Shown: piece by piece, positions 1 to 6,041 of the stretch | Layout of the letters: every line of letters starts with the position of its first letter | How positions within the stretch are numbered: position 1 is the stretch's first letter | Position numbers and translations under genes: made by a program | From: an uncultured Bacteroidales bacterium | GTDB taxonomy: Bacteria > Bacteroidota > Bacteroidia > Bacteroidales > Muribaculaceae | NCBI GenBank assembly: GCA_900542185.1 | Contig: UQMZ01000068.1 | Coordinates: 1 to 12,538, forward strand | Reading direction: 5' to 3' | DNA length: 12,538 bases | Notes under the pieces: model-generated | The model's input: the letters and a program-made list of their open reading frames with translations, nothing else | Told to the model about the DNA's origin: nothing | The model's database searches: none

Positions 1-265
1 GATCCAGGCCTTCGGCCTGGAACTGAACGGCTCCGCGCTGGTCGGGGAGGACGGCGGGAGACGCGGGGGAGTCCGGCTGCTCGGGTTGCTCCGGAGAAGG
101 CTGGTCAGAGCGAATAGATTCGGGCTGGTTGGAGCCGGAAAGCTCCGGGTCGGCGGAGTGGCCGGGCATGTAGTCGGAGTGGCCGGGCATGTAGGCGGAA
201 TGGTCGGGGTCCGGCTCGTCGTCGAGGGGCGATTTGGGGTAGTATGAACTGGTGTCGAGCTTCAT
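1..265 (-). CDS. Hypothetical protein, N-terminal part only (runs off the window)
   Basis: An open frame starts at an ATG (265-263) and runs through the left edge without a stop, giving 88 residues. It begins MKLDTSSYYPKSPLDDEPDP and is dominated by Pro, Ser, Asp and Glu, so this part is probably disordered. It contains a 7-residue tandem repeat (HSxYMPG). No signal peptide or membrane segment is visible. The start lies 12 nt after the stop of the RluA-family gene, so the two are probably co-transcribed. I do not recognise the family: the diagnostic part of the protein lies outside the window. A perfect 7-bp inverted repeat with a 3-nt loop (4-20) falls inside the frame and looks like a by-product of the coding sequence. 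Confidence 0.6.
   Translation of the reverse strand, partial: MKLDTSSYYPKSPLDDEPDPDHSAYMPGHSDYMPGHSADPELSGSNQPESIRSDQPSPEQPEQPDSPASPAVLPDQRGAVQFQAEGLD
161..202 (-). repeat. 21-bp in-frame tandem repeat (two copies)
   Basis: Units 161-181 and 182-202 match at 19 of 21 positions and are directly adjacent. On the coding (minus) strand they encode two copies of a heptapeptide read as HSAYMPG/HSDYMPG. The flank at 151-160 (cggcggagtg) resembles the tail of a further, degenerate unit. The length is a multiple of three, so the frame is kept. Confidence 0.85.
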
Positions 266-277
266 AAGGCGAGGTAA

Positions 278-1243
278 TTATTTCGGAGAGGATTGATTGT
301 CAAGGTGCTTTTTGCCTACGGTGTCAAGGTGCTTTTTGCCCACGGCAGAAAGGAACTGGGGCGGGATTGGCGTCGAGAAGTTCATGTCCTTGCGGGTGAT
401 GGGGTGGGCGAAGCGCAGGGTCCGGGCATGGAGCGCCAGACGGTGGATGGGGCTGTGCTTGGCGCCATACTTGCGGTCGCCGGTGATGGGATGTCCCAGG
501 TCGTGGGCGTGGACGCGTATCTGGTTCTTGCGGCCGGTGTCGAGCGAGAACTGGGCCAGCGTGTAGCCACGGCCTCGTTCCAATACGTCGTAATGTGTCA
601 CGGCTATGCGGCCCTCGTCCGGCTCGTCGGTGCTGTAAACCACAAACTGCGAGTTCTCGGTGAGACGGCTCTTGACATATCCGTGGTCTTCCTCCAGGTA
701 TCCTTCCAGCACGGCCACATACAGGCGCTCAAGGATGATGTTGTTCCAGTTATGCCGCAACACATCCTGTGCCTCCTCGCTTTTGGCGAACATCATCAGT
801 CCCGACGTGTCGCGGTCCAGTCGATGCACAATATACAGCCTGCGGCGCGGATCCTGGGCCTTGATGTAATTCTTCAGTATGTCGAAGGCATTCTCCTCCT
901 TGCGGTGCGACTCGGTGGGTACTGACAGGAGGCCGTAGCCCTTGTGGATCACGATGACGTGGTCGTCCTCGTACATCACCTTGATTCTGGGATGACGGAA
1001 CACAACCCAGGGACGCGACGCGTTGAATTCCACAGTCACTCCGGGGCCGACGGAGGTGTCGAACTGGGTGCTGACCTTGCCGTTGACACGGAGGTAACCG
1101 AATTTCAGCCATTTTTTCAGTTCGGTGCGTTTTACGTCGGGTCGGCGCGCGGCCACGAACTGCATCAGCGGTACGGTCTCGGCCGTGTCGTTGGTCCAGG
1201 TTATGATCTTGTCTTCGCGGAAGGGTTGTTTTTGAACTTTCAT
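278..1243 (-). CDS. RluA-family RNA pseudouridine synthase
   Basis: 321 aa. The enzyme should isomerise specific uridines in rRNA or tRNA to pseudouridine in the cytoplasm. An S4-like RNA-binding segment covers about residues 25-75 (TELKKWLKFGYLRVNGKV). The catalytic core follows with the RluA signature HRLDRDTSG (140-148), in which D143 is the expected nucleophile, and the later family motif TGRKNQIRVH (236-245). The length suits the RluA/RluC/RluD group, but the sequence does not let me assign the exact substrate site. The ATG lies 17 nt after the stop of the DUF2851 gene, so they are likely one transcript. The C-terminal tail is odd: an 8-residue tandem duplication (VGKKHLDT/VGKKHLDN, 301-316) follows the end of the conserved domain and is probably not catalytic. 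Confidence 0.93.
   Translation of the reverse strand: MKVQKQPFREDKIITWTNDTAETVPLMQFVAARRPDVKRTELKKWLKFGYLRVNGKVSTQFDTSVGPGVTVEFNASRPWVVFRHPRIKVMYEDDHVIVIHKGYGLLSVPTESHRKEENAFDILKNYIKAQDPRRRLYIVHRLDRDTSGLMMFAKSEEAQDVLRHNWNNIILERLYVAVLEGYLEEDHGYVKSRLTENSQFVVYSTDEPDEGRIAVTHYDVLERGRGYTLAQFSLDTGRKNQIRVHAHDLGHPITGDRKYGAKHSPIHRLALHARTLRFAHPITRKDMNFSTPIPPQFLSAVGKKHLDTVGKKHLDNQSSPK
298..345 (-). repeat. 24-bp in-frame tandem duplication at the 3' end of the pseudouridine synthase gene
   Basis: Units 298-321 and 322-345 are directly adjacent and differ at one position (t317 versus c341). On the minus strand they encode VGKKHLDT and VGKKHLDN. The high identity points to a recent slippage or unequal-crossing-over event. 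Confidence 0.92.
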
Positions 1244-1260
1244 ATTAATCGGTTGCCATA

Positions 1261-2571
1261 TTAATTAAACGGCATGGGGGACAGATTGTTGACTGCGGGG
1301 AGGGCGGAGAGTCGGAGCAGGGAGGCGGCGAACCGGCAGTCGAGGCATCGCGAGAAGTCGCAGTACTTCTTGCGAAGCTGAATCAATGCCTGTGAATCGG
1401 CGGCCGATTCGGGCGCGATTCCGGCCGACTGCCATTGCCGGATGAAGGTATTGTTTTCGGGTGCGAGGTCATACCAGAGGTTTAAGGCGTTTTCGGCCGC
1501 CTCGAGATCGCCGTGCGCCGAACTGTAGGCATACAGCATCGGAGCCACGAAGTTGATGATGATCAGGTCTACGGCAGCTTTCGACATCGTGGCGGCGCCA
1601 TGTCCCGGCACATCGAAATCGGAATGCGTCTCCCAGTATGCCGACGGGCGCAGGTCGAACAGCGTGCGGATACGGTCGGTGCTGCTGCGGCATTCCAGCA
1701 GGTCGGACAGCATTGTGAATCCGCCGTATAATGCCGCGCAGAGGGCCGCGATGCGCCGGTGCGGAAAATTCTGCGGACGTGTGCGGGCGTACTTCCACAG
1801 GGTCACGTTCATGGGGCGCAGGTCGTATTTGCGCGCCAGGAAGAAGTATTCGCGCGCCAGCGTCTGGTAATATTCGTCGAAGATGTGCAGCGAGGTGTCG
1901 AGCATTCCGGCCTGGCCGAACATCAGCGCCTCGATCTGCAGCAGGTTGTCGGAATGCCGAGCCAGGAAATTGAGCGGCAGCGAGCGTGCCAGCATCTCGA
2001 AGGGGTCGCCGTTGAGGTTGAATCCGAAGGCACGTGCCAGCGACACGAAGCAGGTGGCGTTCCAGTCGCCGCCTAACGAGCGGTTGCACTGCAGTATGCG
2101 GTCGGCCTTGTCCTGCATCCGTTCCACGCAGAGCGACGACAGCCAGTCGGCGACCGAAAGACGCGGCAACTGCCTGACGTAAGGCTCGCAGGGCACGTTC
2201 GAGATCCGGTGACTCAGGGCCTCGTACATGCGGTAGAAGCTTTCGGGGAATGTCACCACGGTCTGCGGAATCTCCGAGCCGTCGTCGCGGCTGACGCGCA
2301 TGTCGTCCACGCCCACGACGTGCAGGATGACGTTGCCGTAGGCCGGATCCGCGTCGTGGCCATGCCTACGCCAGTCGCTGGCCTTGACATGAATCTCGAC
2401 GTTGCCTATCCATTCCCGGCCGTTGATGCGCAGACGGGCGTTGAGGAAATCAGGGCCGGCATCCCGGTTGTGGATGCCGGCATAGATGATTTCCACATCG
2501 TCGCCGCGGACTGTGAGGCATTTGCGGCCCATCATCCGCTGCTTCCAGAGATACTGATATAGCAGCTCCAT
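1261..2571 (-). CDS. DUF2851 family protein
   Basis: 436 aa from the ATG at 2571. A GTG at 2580 would add three residues, but MELLYQYLWKQ fits the usual start of the family better. The family has no established function and is typical of Bacteroidetes. Conserved blocks are GPDFLNARL (about residues 39-47), GNVEIHVKASDW (about 56-67) and GNVILHVV (about 79-86). Near the C-terminus a Cys cluster, C-x4-C-x2-C (residues 404, 409 and 412), sits in YCDFSRCLDC. The PD...E-x-H-x-K layout suggests, as my inference only, a PD-(D/E)XK nuclease-like core; see findings. No signal peptide or membrane segment is visible. The gene lies 40 nt after cysS and 17 nt before the pseudouridine synthase, inside an apparent operon. 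Confidence 0.85.
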   Translation of the reverse strand: MELLYQYLWKQRMMGRKCLTVRGDDVEIIYAGIHNRDAGPDFLNARLRINGREWIGNVEIHVKASDWRRHGHDADPAYGNVILHVVGVDDMRVSRDDGSEIPQTVVTFPESFYRMYEALSHRISNVPCEPYVRQLPRLSVADWLSSLCVERMQDKADRILQCNRSLGGDWNATCFVSLARAFGFNLNGDPFEMLARSLPLNFLARHSDNLLQIEALMFGQAGMLDTSLHIFDEYYQTLAREYFFLARKYDLRPMNVTLWKYARTRPQNFPHRRIAALCAALYGGFTMLSDLLECRSSTDRIRTLFDLRPSAYWETHSDFDVPGHGAATMSKAAVDLIIINFVAPMLYAYSSAHGDLEAAENALNLWYDLAPENNTFIRQWQSAGIAPESAADSQALIQLRKKYCDFSRCLDCRFAASLLRLSALPAVNNLSPMPFN

Positions 2572-2611
2572 TGATGACACGGCAGCTTCCCCGGCAGGGA
2601 GGAAGCGCCTG

Positions 2612-4084
2612 TTATTTAAGGCTCCATTCGGCGCCGTTCTTTGTATCCTTGACGTTGAAGCCGATTTCGGCGAGGCGGTCGCGGATCAGGTCGGAAGTGG
2701 ACCAGTCCTTGGCGGCCTTGGCGTTGGCGCGCACCTCGAGCACCAGATCCACGGCCTTGCGGTAAGGCTCAAGGTCTACGTCCGAGCCGGCGTCGGCGGG
2801 GATGATGCCCAGCAGGTCGGTCAGCACCGTGCCGAACAGCTTGTTGAGCTCGTCGATGTTGTGCTGCGACAGCTTCAGGCCGGCGTCGGTGGCGGCGTTG
2901 ATGGTCTTGACGGCATCGAATATGTGGCTCAGGGCTATGGGCGTGTTGAGGTCGTCGTTCATTGCCTCGAGCGCCAGGCCCACGTAGTCGGGCAAGTCGG
3001 CGTCGGTGTCAGACGCGGGCTGAAGGTTCTTGAGGCGGGCGCGGGCCTCCTCCAGTTTCTGCAACGCCTTTTCGGCGCTCTGCAGGTTGTCGTCGCTGAA
3101 GTCCAGTGGGCTGCGGTAGTGGGCCTGCAGGATGAACAGACGGATCACCATGCCGCTGTACGGACGTGTCAGCAACTCGTGTTCGCCCTTGAAGAACTGC
3201 TCCAGAGTGATGAAGTTGTTGTACGACTTGCCCATCTTCTGGCCGTTGATGGTGATCATGTTGTTGTGCATCCAGTAGTTAACAGCCGGATGACCCTGAG
3301 CGGCCACGCTTTGCGCTATCTCGCACTCGTGGTGGGGGAACATCAGGTCCATTCCGCCGCCGTGGATGTCGAATACGTCACCAAGGTATTTGCGGCCCAT
3401 CGTGGAGCACTCCAGGTGCCAGCCAGGGAATCCCTCGCTCCAGGGGCTGGGCCAGTGCATGATGTGTTCGGGAGCGGCCTTCTTCCAGAGGGCGAAGTCC
3501 AGGGGATTGTGTTTCTCCTGCTGGCCGTCCAGCTCGCGCGTGGTGTTCTTCAGGTCGTCGATATTGCGACCCGACAGAATGCCGTAATGGTGGTCCTTGT
3601 TGTATTTGGCCACGTCGAAGTAGACGGAACCGCAGCTTTCGTAAGCATAGCCGGCGTCCAGAATCTTCTTTACGTATTCTATCTGCTCTATGATATGGCC
3701 CGAGGCGTGAGGCTCGATGCTGGGGGGCAGCACGTTGAGCGCCTGCATGTCGCGGTGGTAGCGGTTCAGGTAATACTGCACCACTTCCATCGGCTCGAGC
3801 TGTTCGAGGCGCGCCTTCTTGGCCACCTTGTCCTCGCCCTCGTCGGCATCGTGCTCCAAGTGGCCTACGTCCGTGATGTTGCGCACGTAGCGCACCTTGT
3901 AACCCAGGAACTTAAGGTAACGGTACAGGATGTCGAACGTGATGGCCGGGCGTGCGTGGCCTAAGTGGGCGTCGCCATAGACCGTGGGGCCGCACACGTA
4001 CATGCCGACGTGCCCCGGCTGCTGCGGTTTGAACAGCTGCTTGGTGCGCGTCAGCGTGTTGTATATCAACAGATTGGAATCCAT
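2612..4084 (-). CDS. cysS: Cysteinyl-tRNA synthetase
   Basis: 490 aa, a class I aminoacyl-tRNA synthetase that activates cysteine with ATP and charges tRNA-Cys in the cytoplasm. The HIGH-type motif is HLGH (40-43) and the KMSKS-type loop is KMGKS (283-287). The zinc ligands that select cysteine appear conserved: C31 in CGPTVY, C226 in WHLECSTMG, and H251 and E255 in FPHHECE. The 25-residue spacing between the second Cys and the His is the same as in E. coli CysS. The C-terminal helical region (about 330-490) matches the anticodon-binding part. The ATG begins one nucleotide after the stop of the DUF3467 gene (TGATATG), which implies translational coupling. The length is normal. Confidence 0.97.
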   Translation of the reverse strand: MDSNLLIYNTLTRTKQLFKPQQPGHVGMYVCGPTVYGDAHLGHARPAITFDILYRYLKFLGYKVRYVRNITDVGHLEHDADEGEDKVAKKARLEQLEPMEVVQYYLNRYHRDMQALNVLPPSIEPHASGHIIEQIEYVKKILDAGYAYESCGSVYFDVAKYNKDHHYGILSGRNIDDLKNTTRELDGQQEKHNPLDFALWKKAAPEHIMHWPSPWSEGFPGWHLECSTMGRKYLGDVFDIHGGGMDLMFPHHECEIAQSVAAQGHPAVNYWMHNNMITINGQKMGKSYNNFITLEQFFKGEHELLTRPYSGMVIRLFILQAHYRSPLDFSDDNLQSAEKALQKLEEARARLKNLQPASDTDADLPDYVGLALEAMNDDLNTPIALSHIFDAVKTINAATDAGLKLSQHNIDELNKLFGTVLTDLLGIIPADAGSDVDLEPYRKAVDLVLEVRANAKAAKDWSTSDLIRDRLAEIGFNVKDTKNGAEWSLK

Positions 4085-4085
4085 A

Positions 4086-4376
4086 TCAATTGTTGCCGGC
4101 CTGCCCTTTGACCTGAGCGGGAAGAATCTCGCCGAACTGAGCCTCGTACTTCTGGATGTTGTCGCGCAGGGCGAACATCAGCTTCTTGGCGTTCTCGGGG
4201 CTCATGATTACGCGCGACACCACGGGAGCCTGGGGCATGCCGGGCGCGGCGAAGATGAAGTCAATCAGGAACTCGCTGGGGTTGTGGCCTATCATGGCCA
4301 GGTTGGTGTATTTGCCGTCGGCCAGTTCGGGACGGAGCTGTATCTGCAGTTGCTGGTTCTGTTCTTTATTTTCCAT
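4086..4376 (-). CDS. DUF3467 family protein
   Basis: 96 aa, a small soluble protein of unknown function. Recognisable segments are LQIQLRPELADGKYTNLAMI, HNPSEFLIDFIFAAPGMPQA and VVSRVIMSPENAKKLMFALR, which match my memory of DUF3467 in Bacteroidetes and other bacteria. The phrase SRVIMSPENAKKL is typical. No signal peptide, Cys or membrane helix is present. The start codon has an A-rich stretch upstream (AAAGAA before ATG), as is common in this phylum, where Shine-Dalgarno sequences are weak. It is the first gene after a likely promoter in the 52-nt gap behind the ABC ATPase and is tightly coupled to cysS. The context says only that it is co-expressed with translation genes. Confidence 0.88.
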   Translation of the reverse strand: MENKEQNQQLQIQLRPELADGKYTNLAMIGHNPSEFLIDFIFAAPGMPQAPVVSRVIMSPENAKKLMFALRDNIQKYEAQFGEILPAQVKGQAGNN

Positions 4377-4406
4377 TTCTTTAATTGTTTCGGTTTATAA
4401 TAATTG

Positions 4407-4438
4407 CAAATTTACAACAAATTCGCGACTATTCCAAC
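4407..4438 (-). promoter_or_regulatory. Putative Bacteroidetes-type promoter for DUF3467-cysS-DUF2851-pseudouridine synthase
   Basis: On the minus strand, TAAATTTG (4414-4407) matches the TAnnTTTG -7 element of the primary Bacteroidetes sigma factor. A 20-nt spacer separates it from GTTG (4438-4435), 3 of 4 against the TTTG -33 element. The predicted start of transcription is near 4402, leaving about 25 nt of leader before the DUF3467 ATG. The -33 part lies within the last codons of the ABC ATPase gene. Confidence 0.55.
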
Positions 4439-5085
4439 ACTACCCTGCCGTCGGCCATGTGGATGGTACGGTCGGCGATGTCGCTCAGCGTCGGGTCGTG
4501 GGTCACGATTACGAAGGTCTGGCCCAGGGAGTCGCGGAGGCTGGAGAACAGTTCCTGTATCTCGTCGCGGTTTCGCGAGTCGAGGCTTCCGGTGGGTTCG
4601 TCGGCGAACACGACGCGGGGATTGTTGACCAAGGCGCGTGCCACGGCGGTGCGCTGACGCTCGCCGCCCGACAGCTGCGCCGGTTTGTGCTGACGGCGGT
4701 CGGCCAGTCCGAGCAGGTCCAGCAGTTCGTCGGCGCGACGCAGGGCCTTGGCGCGGCTCATGCCCCCTATCATGGCCGGCAGAGCCACGTTCTCGCGTGC
4801 CGAGAACTCCGACAGCAGCTGATGGAACTGGAAGATGAAGCCGATGTGGCTGTTGCGGAAGGCCGACAGCTTTTTGTCCGACAGCCCCTGCACGGCCTCG
4901 CCGTCGTAGAGTATGCGGCCCGAGTCGGGAGTGTCGAGCGTGCCCGCTATCTGCAGCAGGGTGGTCTTGCCCGCGCCTGACGGCCCGAGGATGGTCACGA
5001 TCTCTTTCTCGCCGATGGTCAGGTTCACGTCTTTCAGCACGTGAAGCGAGCCGTAATGTTTGTTTATGTCTATTATTTCAAGCAT
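4429..5085 (-). CDS. lolD: ABC transporter ATP-binding protein, LolD/MacB type
   Basis: 218 aa, a single nucleotide-binding domain with no membrane segment. The Walker A motif is GPSGAGKTT (34-42), the Q-loop glutamine is Q86, the signature is LSGGERQ (138-144), Walker B ends at E163 in VVFADEPTG, and the switch histidine is H196. The overall pattern (KHYGSLHVLKDVNL, SAFRNSHIGFIFQFHQLLSEFSA) is that of the LolD/MacB/FtsE-like subfamily. Such ATPases power lipoprotein release from the inner membrane (LolCDE) or tripartite efflux and mechanotransmission. No partner permease is in the window, so the exact system cannot be told. The start overlaps the end of tcdA by 13 nt, which suggests coupled translation. 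The stop is TAG at 4431-4429. Confidence 0.9.
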   Translation of the reverse strand: MLEIIDINKHYGSLHVLKDVNLTIGEKEIVTILGPSGAGKTTLLQIAGTLDTPDSGRILYDGEAVQGLSDKKLSAFRNSHIGFIFQFHQLLSEFSARENVALPAMIGGMSRAKALRRADELLDLLGLADRRQHKPAQLSGGERQRTAVARALVNNPRVVFADEPTGSLDSRNRDEIQELFSSLRDSLGQTFVIVTHDPTLSDIADRTIHMADGRVVLE

Positions 5086-5792
5086 GCGATGGATGTAATG
5101 ACATGATTGGCCAGGAAAATGCCGAAAATTGAGGGAATTGAGGCCAACGTGCCGAAGCTGGACTTCTTGTTGGGTTCGTCCAGATTAATCAGAGCGCGGG
5201 AATGGGGCACCTCGGTGCTGGCCACTACCTTCAGGCCCCGGTTGATGCCCATTTTGCGCAACCGCTGACGCACCACGCGTGCCAGTCCGTCGTTGCGCGT
5301 CTGCGATATGTCGAAATATCCCACCTGCGTAGGGTCGATGCGGCCACCGGCACCCATGCTGCTGATTACGGGGATGCGGTGCTCCAGGCAATGGCATATC
5401 AGCGCCATTTTCGGAGCCACCGTGTCGATGGCGTCTATGACGTAATCGTAATGGCTGTCAAGAAGTTCCGGCACATTGTCCGGCGTGATGTATTCCTGCC
5501 GGGCATCGACCGAAATGTCAGGGTTTATGTCGCGGAACCGCTCGGCGAACAGCGCGGTCTTGGGCTGTCCGACGGTGGAATGCAGCGCTATGATCTGGCG
5601 GTTGATGTTGGATGGCGCCACATTGTCGGCATCCACTACCGTGAGGTGGCCGACACCTGAACGGGCCAACATCTCGGCGGCATAACCGCCCACGCCACCC
5701 ACACCGGCCACGAGCACACGCGCCCGGGCCAGTCGCTGAATAGCTTCCTGACCTATAAGCCGTTCGGTACGTTCCTGCCAGCCCTCGGACAT
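5073..5792 (-). CDS. tcdA: tRNA threonylcarbamoyladenosine dehydratase (TcdA/CsdL)
   Basis: 239 aa from the ATG at 5792, which shares one base with the stop of the HMA gene (TGATG). The same frame stays open up to 5993, but that part is a shadow of the HMA gene. The protein is a ThiF/E1-like enzyme: a nucleotide-binding loop GVGGVGG (30-36), then VVDADNVAPSNINRQ (52-66), in which D54, N64 and R65 are the expected ATP-contacting residues. TcdA uses ATP to cyclise t6A at tRNA position 37 into the hydantoin form ct6A, which improves decoding of ANN codons. It is a little shorter than E. coli TcdA (268 aa). The pattern IPVISSMGAGGRIDPTQV fits this subfamily better than ThiF or MoeB, and there is no C-terminal rhodanese domain. 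The csdA and csdE partners are not in view. Confidence 0.9.
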   Translation of the reverse strand: MSEGWQERTERLIGQEAIQRLARARVLVAGVGGVGGYAAEMLARSGVGHLTVVDADNVAPSNINRQIIALHSTVGQPKTALFAERFRDINPDISVDARQEYITPDNVPELLDSHYDYVIDAIDTVAPKMALICHCLEHRIPVISSMGAGGRIDPTQVGYFDISQTRNDGLARVVRQRLRKMGINRGLKVVASTEVPHSRALINLDEPNKKSSFGTLASIPSIFGIFLANHVITSIACLK

Positions 5793-6016
5793 CAATATCC
5801 GGTCTGTTGCATCCAGCTTCCCTTGAAGCCGGTCTCCTCGATGGTCTTGATCACCTCGGCGGCATGCTCGGCATCCTCCGGAATGCCGTGGCATTCCAGC
5901 ACCTTGTCGGCACTCTCCACCTCCATCTGCCATTCGGCGTTCGGGAACTTTTTGGTCACGGCATCCATTATCGCTGCCTTGCAGCCGGCGCAACGCGCAT
6001 TCGTCTTGAATTTCAT
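5792..6016 (-). CDS. Small heavy-metal-associated (HMA) domain protein, probable copper chaperone
   Basis: 74 aa, about one HMA (ferredoxin-like beta-alpha-beta-beta-alpha-beta) domain. The metal site is C9-A-G-C12 in TNARCAGCKAAI, placed as expected between the first strand and first helix. The usual Met-Thr before the first Cys is replaced by Ala-Arg. A third Cys occurs in VLECHGIPED. This variant (KFKTNAxCxGC) is, to my recollection, the common form in Bacteroidetes. It likely binds Cu(I), or another soft metal, and hands it to the ATPase encoded 25 nt upstream in the same transcript. Its stop overlaps the tcdA start by one base, so it links the copper pair to an RNA-modification gene. Function is inferred from the motif and its neighbour. 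Confidence 0.85.
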   Translation of the reverse strand: MKFKTNARCAGCKAAIMDAVTKKFPNAEWQMEVESADKVLECHGIPEDAEHAAEVIKTIEETGFKGSWMQQTGY

Positions 6017-6041
6017 ATCGTTATGTCTATTTATTTCGGGA

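Noticed and set aside
4..20. A perfect 7-bp hairpin (ccaggcc-ttc-ggcctgg) as a possible terminator
   Set aside because: It lies inside an open reading frame and has no T-run on either strand.
293..925. A 210-codon plus-strand open frame opposite the pseudouridine synthase
   Set aside because: Its start includes the 24-bp repeat read in the wrong direction, and it is antisense to a gene with the full catalytic signature.
2861..3964. A 367-codon plus-strand open frame opposite cysS
   Set aside because: It is a shadow of a strongly conserved gene. The composition (Val, His, Gln, Gly-rich) is typical of antisense reading, and there is no motif or independent promoter.
5793..5993. A 67-residue N-terminal extension of TcdA
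   Set aside because: The extension is the HMA gene read in another frame (Arg/Gly/Cys-rich nonsense). MSEGWQERTERLIG matches the true TcdA start.
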